Shown: positions 8,624 through 16,795 of the stretch, in pieces | Layout: each line of letters begins with the position of its first letter | How positions within the stretch are numbered: position 1 is the stretch's first letter | Source of the DNA: Thermospira aquatica | GTDB lineage: Bacteria > Spirochaetota > Brevinematia > Brevinematales > Thermospiraceae | NCBI RefSeq assembly: GCF_023525255.1 | Contig: NZ_CP073355.1 | Coordinates: 62,001 to 126,000 of the forward strand | Length of the DNA stretch: 64,000 bases | Direction: 5' to 3' | Notes under the pieces: model-generated | What the model saw: only the letters and a program-made list of their open reading frames with translations | What the model was told of the DNA's origin: nothing | The model's database searches: none | Position numbers and translations under genes: made by a program

Positions 8624-9944
8624 ACCAAACATTCTCCTCGTTTACCCCTACATCGAGGACTTTGCCGCCTATGATCACTTTGCCAAACCCGTGGGACTCT
8701 GGATGATCGCCGACATGCTTGCCGACCAGGCGAACATCTGGTATATTAATGCCCTCGACAGGAGTATCCCCGAACTCCATCTCACCTTGAAACCGGACGG
8801 TACTGGCCACTTCTTCCAGCAGGTTCTCCCTACGCCTCCCCAGCTGAGCGATATCCCCCGCCGCTGGAAACGCTACGGTATGCCAGAACATCTTTTCCTC
8901 CGTAAACTTGGCCAGCTTCCTGAAAAACCTGACTGGATCTTTGTCTCCAGTGGGATGACTTACTGGTACACAGGCTTACACTACACTCTGTCTCTTCTCC
9001 GCGAGAAGTTCCCCCATGCCAGGATAGCTCTCGGGGGAATCTACACCTCTCTTCTCCCTGACCATGCGCAAACTCTCGGTGGAGACATCGTGATCCCCTT
9101 TCAGCATCCGGCTCAGGTCGCAACAGCCCTTTCCAGGATTTTGAATCTTTCCATCCAAAAAACAGACATCGTTCCTGATTATACCATCGCTGGTGAGTAC
9201 GCGTATGCCCCCCTTCTCCTTTCAATGGGATGCGTCTTCAAATGTCATTACTGTGCAAGTCCACGCCTCTTATCCTTTCTTCCCTTGAGTAAAGAAAGAA
9301 CCATAGCTGCCTTCCAGTGGTTGTACGAAGAAAAAAAAGTCCGCCACTTCGCTTTTTATGATGATGCCCTTCTCGTCCATCCGGAGGATCGTCTTATCCC
9401 CTTGCTGACTTTTAGCCTTGAAAAGGGATACGAGTGTTCTTTTCACACGCCAAATGGCCTCCACATCCGCTTTCTCACAGAAGATTTGGCCAGACTTATG
9501 AAAAAAGCAGGATTTATAGACGTACGACTCTCCCTTGAATCCAGTGATGAAGTTTTCCAGAAAACCCAGGGACAAAAAGCCAAAAACGACGAGTTTCTCA
9601 GGGCTATAGAGATGCTCTTCAAGGCAGGTTTTGAACGAAAACACATCCGGGTCTACACCCTCGCCAACGTTCCCGGGCAAACCCTTTCCTCTGTGGAAAA
9701 AACGATGGATTTTATCTACGCCTCAGGGGCTCTCCCCATGCTTGCCTACTACTCGCCCATCCCCGGAACACCGGATTTCAAACTCTCACAAGCCATCACT
9801 GATCTTTCCGATCCTCTCTTTCACAACAACACGGTCTACCTTTATCGAAGCGGTATTGATATCCAGTATCTCCAGTATCTCCATCAGAAAGAAGTTGCCT
9901 ACCGTCACAAAGAAGAACCATCATCACCCCCACAACCCCTTTAA
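8616..9944 (+). CDS. Cobalamin-binding radical SAM protein
   Basis: 442 residues. The first ~170 form a B12-binding-like Rossmann domain (NILLVYPYIED; DWIFVSSGMTYW; RIALGGIYTSLLPD). From residue 206 the radical SAM core begins with CVFKCHYC (Cys206, 210, 213 to hold the 4Fe-4S cluster). The layout matches class B methylase-like enzymes. The substrate cannot be told from the sequence. It is the last gene of the lipoprotein-truB operon and its end overlaps the convergent gene at 9941 by four bases, so there is no room for a terminator between them. Confidence 0.8.
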   Translation: MPKPNILLVYPYIEDFAAYDHFAKPVGLWMIADMLADQANIWYINALDRSIPELHLTLKPDGTGHFFQQVLPTPPQLSDIPRRWKRYGMPEHLFLRKLGQLPEKPDWIFVSSGMTYWYTGLHYTLSLLREKFPHARIALGGIYTSLLPDHAQTLGGDIVIPFQHPAQVATALSRILNLSIQKTDIVPDYTIAGEYAYAPLLLSMGCVFKCHYCASPRLLSFLPLSKERTIAAFQWLYEEKKVRHFAFYDDALLVHPEDRLIPLLTFSLEKGYECSFHTPNGLHIRFLTEDLARLMKKAGFIDVRLSLESSDEVFQKTQGQKAKNDEFLRAIEMLFKAGFERKHIRVYTLANVPGQTLSSVEKTMDFIYASGALPMLAYYSPIPGTPDFKLSQAITDLSDPLFHNNTVYLYRSGIDIQYLQYLHQKEVAYRHKEEPSSPPQPL

Positions 9945-10795
9945 GGAAGAAGTTTTACTCCTCCTGTACCTGTTGTCACAAACTCATAGCGTTTTCCTGG
10001 AACCAGATCAAGCGCAAGCGCCTGTCCGTAAAACGTACGTATCCCGAGTTTTTTCGCCAGGGAAGCGTTGGTGATAGAAGCAACAATCTTTTGCCCCATA
10101 GAGAAAAAATCTCTCCCCTCCATCCCCAGAAGCTCCTCTTCAGGGATCGCAAAATGCCAGAGTATCCCCTTCTCCCCCGAAAAAAGAGAGTATCCCCTTT
10201 CTGGTGATTGTCTCGCCGTGTACAATCGGTAAGGAAACGCAAGATTATATGCCCCTCCCTCTCCCACAACAGTATAGTCAAAATTACATACCCCAAAGTC
10301 CACATACACCCGTTGTTCACCTACCACTATTCTCTCCTGATGCTTCAAAAGAGGCCTTTGCTGCCACGGACTATGGGTAAAATACGAAAGCACCAACTCA
10401 TATCCGGAGGGATGCTGCGCCACGGTAATCTCGAGAATCTTTCCCTCAAACCGGAGATTCTTAAGCGTCTGGGCAAGAACGGTCTTTTCCCGCGCCAACC
10501 TCAGATTCTCCACAAATAAGCGAATATCCCTATCAAAAAATGCAATCGCAAAAAGAAAAACAAGCGCTATCACAATCTGAGGAAGAGAAATCAAAAGACT
10601 TCCCATCTTTTCCGAAAGATTCAACACAAAAACATTCCATCGCCACTTTCCATCGCCACTTATTCCCTGTTTCACCAGGACGATAAGCCCCCAAAAACCT
10701 AAAATACCCCACCCCCACGGGGTCAACAAGAGAAAAGACAGAATCGAACTGAGAATTTGCCCAACCCTGAGAAAAACTTCCAGGCTTTCCATCAT
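9941..10795 (-). CDS. Membrane protein of unknown function (284 aa)
   Basis: Two or three hydrophobic segments in the first ~90 residues (ILSSILSFLLLTPWGWGILGFWGL and LISLPQIVIALVFLFAIAFF) are followed by a soluble, beta-rich domain. No family recognised. It overlaps the gene at 10792 by four bases (ATGA) and is the last gene of the nadA-recN operon. Both neighbours are membrane-anchored proteins with soluble domains of similar style, which suggests they act together. Confidence 0.7.
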   Translation of the reverse strand: MMESLEVFLRVGQILSSILSFLLLTPWGWGILGFWGLIVLVKQGISGDGKWRWNVFVLNLSEKMGSLLISLPQIVIALVFLFAIAFFDRDIRLFVENLRLAREKTVLAQTLKNLRFEGKILEITVAQHPSGYELVLSYFTHSPWQQRPLLKHQERIVVGEQRVYVDFGVCNFDYTVVGEGGAYNLAFPYRLYTARQSPERGYSLFSGEKGILWHFAIPEEELLGMEGRDFFSMGQKIVASITNASLAKKLGIRTFYGQALALDLVPGKRYEFVTTGTGGVKLLP

Positions 10796-11397
10796 TTCTC
10801 CCGGAGTTCTACCGTTCCATTCTGACGGTAGATCACCTCATACCGTCCCTTTTGCCACGACTTTCCCGGATACTGATGCAGGGCTATAGTATCCCGTTTC
10901 TGTATGGTAACCTCTTCCACATCCTTGCCCGAAACAAGAAAATATGCAAGCTTCTCGATCTCCCCTCCACGAAAAAGACGGTTGGTATACGGATCAAACA
11001 CCTCCACACCATCTGCAGGAGCAACCACATCACTATACACTCGTAGAGGATACCCAAAAACAAAGGTATTTGTTCCATAGCTCCAGGAAAGAAACAAAAA
11101 CTCTACATACAAATCTGTTCCTCCCATCTCAAAAGCCTCACTATGAAGAGCCCTTCCCTGAGAATCGTAAAAAATCAACTGTCCTGCAAGAGCAGGTGAG
11201 GTCTCTTGAATCGAAATCTCCGAAAGCAAAAACTCCCGCGTGAGATTTTCGATAGCCTGATCGAGATGGATCTTTTCTGAAATAAAATAGGTACGCCAGT
11301 ACTGCAACACCAAATAACCGCCAGCTGTAACGACAAGAAAAAGAAAAATAAGTACCGTCACAGGAAAAGAGCGAGATTTTTTTTCCCCTATTGCCAT
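10792..11397 (-). CDS. Single-pass membrane protein of unknown function (201 aa)
   Basis: One N-terminal membrane segment (about residues 12-30, PVTVLIFLFLVVTAGGYLVL) is followed by a predicted extracytoplasmic domain of about 165 residues. No cysteine, no lipobox and no recognised domain. It overlaps recN by ten bases upstream and the 284-aa gene by four bases downstream, so translation is coupled through the whole end of the operon. Confidence 0.7.
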   Translation of the reverse strand: MAIGEKKSRSFPVTVLIFLFLVVTAGGYLVLQYWRTYFISEKIHLDQAIENLTREFLLSEISIQETSPALAGQLIFYDSQGRALHSEAFEMGGTDLYVEFLFLSWSYGTNTFVFGYPLRVYSDVVAPADGVEVFDPYTNRLFRGGEIEKLAYFLVSGKDVEEVTIQKRDTIALHQYPGKSWQKGRYEVIYRQNGTVELREK

Positions 11398-13082
11398 TTT
11401 CGTATCATCTCCTCAGCATGATTTTTCGCACTTTGATCTTCTCCCCCCAGCATACGCGCAATCTCATCCCGTCTCTGCTCCGCCGAGAGAAGAGAAAGCC
11501 TGGTAAAGGTTTTCTCACTTACGACCTCTTTCATCACCTTGAGGTGCGTGGTAGCCGCCGAAGCAATCTGGGGGAGATGCGTAATCACAAGAAGCTGCTT
11601 GTAAGAAGCAATCTCGCGCATCTTTTTTGCCACCTGATTTGCCGTAAGCCCTCCAATACCCACATCAATTTCATCAAACACCAGGGTTTCTACCACATCC
11701 GAACGAGAAAAGATGCTCTTCAAAGCCAGCATAACCCGTGAGATTTCTCCACCTGAGGCAATCTTGCGCAATGGTTTTGGTTCCTCTCCCGGGTTGGTCG
11801 TCATAAAAAACTCTACCCTATCAATCCCTGTTTCAAACATCTTGATAGGAATATCCTGGATCACGAGAGGAGAAGCATCGTCTCGCACGTACTTGATATC
11901 CACAACAAACCGAGCCTTGTCCATTCCCAGTTCAGCAAGCTCCTGACCTATCCGCATAGCCAGATCCTGAGCCACCTGTTGACGTTTCTTAGAAAGGGTC
12001 ATGGCCTTATCGGTATAAGCCTGCTTGGTCTTCTCAATCTCCTGCTGAATAGAAACAATCTCCTCAGCCCGATTAGAAAAACGTCTGAGCCGATCCTCAC
12101 ACTCCTCTTTGTACTCCAGAAGTTCCTGAACCGTGTTCTTCTTGTATTTACGTTTGAGATCCTTGATCGTCTCAAGGCAATCGATGATACTATTCATTCG
12201 CCCAGGATCAAAATCGAGGCGACTCTTCGCCTCCCGTACGAGATTGGCTGCCTCCTGAGCCTGCGTAAACACCCCATCCAGGATCTCATAAATCTCCTGA
12301 TATTCCCTATCCATTCCGGCTATTTCAGCAAGAGGATGCATCATCCTCTGGAGTTTCGCCAGTACCGATCCATCCTGTTCATACAACACCTGGTATGCCA
12401 GTTCAAAAGCCTCAGCAATCTTTTCCCCATTTTCGAGTCTCTTGAGCTCTTCGGTCAGATCATTCTCCTCCTCAGGATAAAGCTTGGAACCACCGATATC
12501 CTCCACCGCTGTCTCCCAAAAGATCTTCTCCTGTTCCAGCCGACTTTCATCCTGCTGAAGATCCGACAGTGTTGCCAGAAGCTGATGAAGCCTCTGATAA
12601 AGGGATTTTATCTCCTCCCGATCACCAAAAAGCTCCCCATACCTATCCAGCAGATCTAAGTGTACCTTTTGCTGAAGGAGGAGCTGATGGTCGTGCTGTC
12701 CATGAAAATCAACCAGATACTCCCCGATAGCCTCCAGCTTGGAGAGGGGTTCCTGCAAACCATTGATAAAAACCCTCCCCCTACCGTCAGCCACAATCTC
12801 CCGACGTATCAAAAGCCCCTCCGAGAGATCAATATCCATCGACCTGAGTATCTCTTTGAGCATGGGATCATTTACTGAAAACTCGCCCTCCACAATCGCC
12901 CGTTCACATCCCGATCGAATCACCGAAGTATCCGCTCGTTCTCCCGTGAGAAGTCCCAGAGCCCCGAGAATAATAGATTTCCCCGCTCCCGTCTCTCCGG
13001 TAAACACCACAAATCCTGGAACCAACTCGATCTCAAGATGATCAATAATGGCATAGTTCTTTATAGCTAAACGCTGGATCAT
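11388..13082 (-). CDS. recN: DNA repair protein RecN
   Basis: A 564-residue SMC-like ATPase for double-strand break repair. N-terminal Walker A GETGAGKS at residues 29-36, a long central coiled coil (about 150-370), and C-terminal LASGGEISRVMLALK signature with Walker B LVFDEIDVGIGG. I prefer the ATG at 13082 (MIQRLAIKNYAIID), which overlaps the nadK stop as ATGA and has GGTGG just upstream. A GTG three codons earlier is the alternative. Full length. Confidence 0.95.
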   Translation of the reverse strand: MIQRLAIKNYAIIDHLEIELVPGFVVFTGETGAGKSIILGALGLLTGERADTSVIRSGCERAIVEGEFSVNDPMLKEILRSMDIDLSEGLLIRREIVADGRGRVFINGLQEPLSKLEAIGEYLVDFHGQHDHQLLLQQKVHLDLLDRYGELFGDREEIKSLYQRLHQLLATLSDLQQDESRLEQEKIFWETAVEDIGGSKLYPEEENDLTEELKRLENGEKIAEAFELAYQVLYEQDGSVLAKLQRMMHPLAEIAGMDREYQEIYEILDGVFTQAQEAANLVREAKSRLDFDPGRMNSIIDCLETIKDLKRKYKKNTVQELLEYKEECEDRLRRFSNRAEEIVSIQQEIEKTKQAYTDKAMTLSKKRQQVAQDLAMRIGQELAELGMDKARFVVDIKYVRDDASPLVIQDIPIKMFETGIDRVEFFMTTNPGEEPKPLRKIASGGEISRVMLALKSIFSRSDVVETLVFDEIDVGIGGLTANQVAKKMREIASYKQLLVITHLPQIASAATTHLKVMKEVVSEKTFTRLSLLSAEQRRDEIARMLGGEDQSAKNHAEEMIRKWQ

Positions 13083-13895
13083 ACCTGCCACCTTAGTTTT
13101 TTTCTGAGAAGCTGGTAGAATTGCTTATGATGGGGTTCATAGAGCTTGATCTTCGTTTCACTGAGACTAATAAAAATCTCATCCCCCTCCTGGAGACGAA
13201 AATTCTCCTGTCCATCGATTGTCAAAGCACTCTCCTGAGGATCTCCGTCAATCCGTACCCTGATACGGTGATGTACATCCGTCACAAACGGCCGAACCGC
13301 CAGCGTATGGGCACAGATCGGTGTAATCACCATCGCTGGAAGTGTAGGAGAGAGAATCGGTCCACCAGCCGAAAGATTGTAAGCCGTAGAACCTGTTGGT
13401 GTTGAAACAATCAAACCATCCGCCCAATAGTGAGAAAACAACTCATCCTCTATCCACACTTCTATGGGAATCATACGAGACAGTGTCCCTCTGGCGATGA
13501 CCGCATCATTCATAAAAGGGGAAAATCGATGAGGCTTTCCCGAACGCATCACAGACACATCGAGAAGAAATCGCTCATACACTGAAAGCCTCCCCTCCTC
13601 TATATCTTCAATCACCTTTCCACACTCGCCGGCAGAAATACTCATCAGAAATCCCAACTTCCCCGCATTAATCCCTATAAGTGGAATACCAAAAATCCCA
13701 AACGTCCTCGGCCTCATGACGATAATGAACATCAAAATCCGAAAGCACCTCTTCACTGGATAGTTTATACCAGGCTGGTTCAACCTGAAGCCATTCAATC
13801 CCTCGTTTTGCAAGTTCTTCAGTCAGAGCTTGAAGAACCTTGGCCACCTGAGGTCGACTCTTTTTAGCGACGATCAAAACCTGTTTGAGCTTCAT
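13079..13895 (-). pseudogene. nadK: NAD kinase, frameshifted at the ATP-binding motif
   Basis: NAD kinase phosphorylates NAD to NADP and is normally essential. The N-terminus (MKLKQVLIVAKKSRP, start at 13895) is in one frame and ends at a stop at 13668. The rest, from IPLIGINAGKLGFL through YWADGLIVSTPTGSTAYNLSAGGP to the C-terminus, is in another. The join falls near 13700-13730. The conserved GGDGT motif cannot be found in any frame there, and about ten residues seem missing before IPLIGIN. A single extra T at GATTTTG would restore part of the reading frame. Since the rest is well preserved and sits in an intact operon, an assembly error is likely; a true lesion would be remarkable. Confidence 0.75.
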
Positions 13896-14805
13896 CCCTT
13901 TTTTCCCCTTTCTGACGGACAAAAAAACTCCGCAACCTCTCCCACCAGGATTTTTTCCCAAATTTTCTGGTGTAATCTTCCATAGCAACAATCAGATCTA
14001 TAGGACCATACCTTTCCTTGAGATAGTGCCAGTGATCCATAATCCAGATGTAGAGATCTCCCTCTGTTCTGCCTGGAAAATATTTGAGAATCTTATTTTT
14101 CCGTATCATATCTCTTACTGATCTATAAAGATTCTGGTACCACTCTTTTGCTGCCTCCTGCATAGAAAAAGCCCGACAAAACTTTTCTTCGAGAAGATAT
14201 TTATACGTATTAATATGTTCAACAAGACGATAGTATCCCCATGGATTCGTTAGAGAAAAAGTCTCACCAGGCACTACTTTATCTATTTGCGTCTTCTCAA
14301 GAAAAAACCGGTATCCCTCCGCAATAAGAAGACTCTTCTGATCAAGCTTTTCCGTCTGGATAGGCACCTTCACAAAAAGCTCGGTGATCTCTGCGTCAAT
14401 AAACTCCATACCCAGCTGTCTTGCCACAGAGACACGATGGTTCCCATCCCGAACAAAATAGAAATCCCCTACTTTGTACACCTTAATAGGGGGAAGTGTA
14501 ATCTCTTTCAAGTGAGCCACATCAATATTCTCCCACCGCTGTCGATTATGCTCATGGATAGGCAAAAAATTGCTATCAAAATCCTGATATCGTCCCTCGG
14601 AACCAACGATTTTGTCGAGAGGAATACTTTTGACCCCACGATACGCCATCCCATGAGGAGCCAGAAGATGTTTTACCTCATCAAAACGCAACAATTCATC
14701 ATTCTGAGAAAAGAGGGTCTTCAGTAAACGAGAAAAAAAGGCTTTATTTTTCGCCTTTTCAAAATCCCAGCGTGCCTTATTGTAAAAATTTACCTGATTA
14801 TTCAT
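13864..14805 (-). CDS. ParB-like N-terminal domain protein
   Basis: A 313-residue soluble protein. Residues 55-140 resemble the ParB/Srx-type fold, with VKSIPLDKIVGSEGR and the DGNHRVSVARQLG box (the family's nucleotide-binding GxxR-like box). The remainder is helical with many aromatic and basic residues, unlike ParB's HTH and dimer domains, so I do not call it a chromosome partition protein. Free-standing proteins of this kind are usually of unknown function. Its 3' end overlaps the presumed nadK start by 32 bases. Confidence 0.65.
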   Translation of the reverse strand: MNNQVNFYNKARWDFEKAKNKAFFSRLLKTLFSQNDELLRFDEVKHLLAPHGMAYRGVKSIPLDKIVGSEGRYQDFDSNFLPIHEHNRQRWENIDVAHLKEITLPPIKVYKVGDFYFVRDGNHRVSVARQLGMEFIDAEITELFVKVPIQTEKLDQKSLLIAEGYRFFLEKTQIDKVVPGETFSLTNPWGYYRLVEHINTYKYLLEEKFCRAFSMQEAAKEWYQNLYRSVRDMIRKNKILKYFPGRTEGDLYIWIMDHWHYLKERYGPIDLIVAMEDYTRKFGKKSWWERLRSFFVRQKGEKRDEAQTGFDRR

Positions 14806-14814
14806 TTTTGTCTC

Positions 14815-15507
14815 CTAACGGTTTTCTCCCAGATACTGGTCAAGATCTATAATCTGATAATCATAGCTATTAATTACATACGTTCCATTCACCTTGGTGA
14901 TTCTTGTTGCATTCCTATCATAGAGATGGGTATGACCATGAAGCCATACCTTGGGCTTAAACGTCTTGATAAAAGATACAAAAGCCTCAAATCCACGATG
15001 GGGCAAATCTGACTGATCATGAATCCCATACGGAGGGGCATGACTCACCACAACATCCACGTAACGATGATGCCGCAAACGATTATAAAAAAGAGAAGGA
15101 GACATCATAAGAATACGATTCCACATCTGATTTTCATTGTACTGGTGCTCTCCATAGTTGTAGAGATACGAACCCTCCAGACCAGCAAAGAGCACTTTAT
15201 TTTTTTCTACTACCTTCATATCAATATTCACACCACCAAAAAAACACTTTTTTTGGTAATTCAGTGAATGGTACTTGAAATCATTTACCTCACGCAGACC
15301 TTCACACCACGTCTTTTTCTTTGTGTAATGATCATGGTTTCCACACACGTAGAAAAGTGGCTTATTCAAGCTCGACACGAGGTAGTCCAGATAATACATC
15401 GGAAGATCCCCGCATGAAATAATAATATCAACATCTTTAGCGACTGTTGTGACGAGCGGGCTGTAGAGTTTTTGATTCACAACATCGCTTACCACCAGAA
15501 GCTTCAC
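14815..15507 (-). CDS. Calcineurin-like metallophosphoesterase
   Basis: A 230-residue single-domain enzyme with ordered metal-binding motifs: VVSDVV at the N-terminus (the usual DxH is changed to DVV), SCGDLP, CGNHDH, VVSHAPP and HGHTH. The family hydrolyses phosphodiesters or phosphomonoesters with two metal ions. Loss of the first-motif His is unusual and may alter activity. Substrate unknown. It sits nine bases after the ParB-like start and eight bases after the small gene upstream, inside the nadA operon. Confidence 0.8.
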   Translation of the reverse strand: MKLLVVSDVVNQKLYSPLVTTVAKDVDIIISCGDLPMYYLDYLVSSLNKPLFYVCGNHDHYTKKKTWCEGLREVNDFKYHSLNYQKKCFFGGVNIDMKVVEKNKVLFAGLEGSYLYNYGEHQYNENQMWNRILMMSPSLFYNRLRHHRYVDVVVSHAPPYGIHDQSDLPHRGFEAFVSFIKTFKPKVWLHGHTHLYDRNATRITKVNGTYVINSYDYQIIDLDQYLGENR

Positions 15508-15515
15508 AAAAAGAA

Positions 15516-15668
15516 TTAGACCTCTTTGATGTGTGCTTCTATCATTTTCTCAAAATCAGCACGACTCATCTTGTCTTTGTAGAGCTCCCACATGGCCTCA
15601 ATAGCATCTTCTTTGGTAGGAAATTTTACACCCTTTTGAGCCTCATCAAGAGTAACCACAAATGGCAT
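15516..15668 (-). CDS. Small conserved-looking protein (50 aa)
   Basis: The start at 15668 (MPFVVTLDEAQ) is chosen because GGGAGG sits just upstream. A longer frame to 15728 has no RBS. The peptide is soluble, rich in Glu, Lys and Met, and predicted helical in its C-terminal half. No family recognised. Its spacing to both neighbours fits an expressed operon member. Confidence 0.6.
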   Translation of the reverse strand: MPFVVTLDEAQKGVKFPTKEDAIEAMWELYKDKMSRADFEKMIEAHIKEV

Positions 15669-15720
15669 ACATACCTCCCCTATTCGTATTCTCTCTATAA
15701 TTGTAACACATTTTGCTTTC

Positions 15721-16629
15721 TTAAGCAAGCATTTTTTCTATACTTTTATAAGCCTTCTGGCGAATCTGTTCGTCTACTTTTACAACAAACTTTTCTTCTT
15801 TCAGGGAATCATAAAGTTTTGCCAGCGTAATACGCTTCATGTTTTTACACTCCATGCGGTGAGAAGGTTCGATAAAAACCCTATCGGGAAATCTTTTCTG
15901 CAAAGCGTAGACCATCCCCCACTCGGTGACAATGATAAACTCTTTTGTCTCGGGATGATTCTCCACAAACTGAATCATCTGTCCTGTGCTACAGATCCCA
16001 TCTGCCATCTCCTGGATCTCTTCAGGACATTCTGGATGCACCACCACCAAAGCATCTGGATGAAGCTCCTTTGTCTTCACAATGGCCTCTATATCTGCCG
16101 TTTCGTGCACCACACAGAATCCAGGCCAGAGAACAATCTCCTTCTCCGGTACACGCTTCTGCACATATCTTCCCAGGTTCTTATCCGGGAGAAATACAAT
16201 CTTGTCCCCCTCTACACGCCGCACGATATCCACAGCATTGGCAGAGGTACAACAGATGTCCACTTCGGCTTTCACCTTAGCACTTGAATTGACATATGCC
16301 ACAAACGTATGATCAGGATAATGTTGACGCCACCTGCGAACCTCTTCGATAGGAGCAAAATTTGCCAGGGGACACCCTGCATTTGTGTCTGGAATCAAGA
16401 TTCGCTTCTCAGGATTGAGAATCGAGACGGTTTCCGCCATGAAATACACACCACATACCACTACCAGATCCTCTTTAATGGTAAGGGCATGTCTCGCCAT
16501 ACCAAGCGAATCCGCGACATGATCCGCCACATCTTGAATCTCAGGAAGCTGATAGTTATGCGCAAGAATATAGGCATTTTTTTCTTTTTTAAGCTGAAGA
16601 ATCGCTTTCTGGAGTTCTGGTATATTCAC
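15721..16629 (-). CDS. nadA: Quinolinate synthase A
   Basis: A 302-residue NadA that condenses iminoaspartate with dihydroxyacetone phosphate to quinolinate in de novo NAD synthesis, using a 4Fe-4S cluster. The three expected cluster cysteines are visible: Cys86 (TNAGCPLA), Cys172 (GFCVVH) and Cys261 (MECKNMK). AHNYQLPEIQDVADHVADS is the typical N-terminus. The start is GTG with GGGAGG upstream. First gene of the run that also contains nadK, so NAD and NADP synthesis are co-located. nadB and nadC are not in this window. Confidence 0.95.
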   Translation of the reverse strand: MNIPELQKAILQLKKEKNAYILAHNYQLPEIQDVADHVADSLGMARHALTIKEDLVVVCGVYFMAETVSILNPEKRILIPDTNAGCPLANFAPIEEVRRWRQHYPDHTFVAYVNSSAKVKAEVDICCTSANAVDIVRRVEGDKIVFLPDKNLGRYVQKRVPEKEIVLWPGFCVVHETADIEAIVKTKELHPDALVVVHPECPEEIQEMADGICSTGQMIQFVENHPETKEFIIVTEWGMVYALQKRFPDRVFIEPSHRMECKNMKRITLAKLYDSLKEEKFVVKVDEQIRQKAYKSIEKMLA

Positions 16630-16685
16630 ACTGCCTCCCAGGCTAATTTTAGCATAACGAAAACATTATAAACCACTACCCATTG

Positions 16686-16713
16686 ATTATAAGATATTTT
16701 TTAGAAAAGTCAA
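16686..16713 (-). promoter_or_regulatory. Promoter of the nadA-recN operon
   Basis: On the minus strand TTGACT (713-708 of 16 kb), 16 bases, TATAAT (691-686). The leader to the GTG of nadA is about 50 bases. No other promoter of this quality was seen before 9941, so the eight genes probably share it. Confidence 0.7.
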
Positions 16714-16723
16714 GGGAAGAAAT

Positions 16724-16757
16724 ATAAAAAACCAAGAATGCTAAAAACAAGCATCTT
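16724..16757 (-). terminator. Intrinsic terminator after the M16 peptidase gene
   Basis: On the minus strand AAGATGCT pairs with AGCATTCTT (one bulged base) and is followed by GGTTTTTTAT. It lies about 40 bases after the stop of the M16 gene and just before the nadA promoter. Confidence 0.6.
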
Positions 16758-16795
16758 TTTTATTTTTATAATTAAAATATTCTATAATTAAAATA

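Noticed and set aside
13864-14805. Chromosome partition protein ParB
   Set aside because: Only the N-terminal nucleotide-binding-like box is present. There is no HTH or dimer domain, no parA neighbour and no parS-like site.
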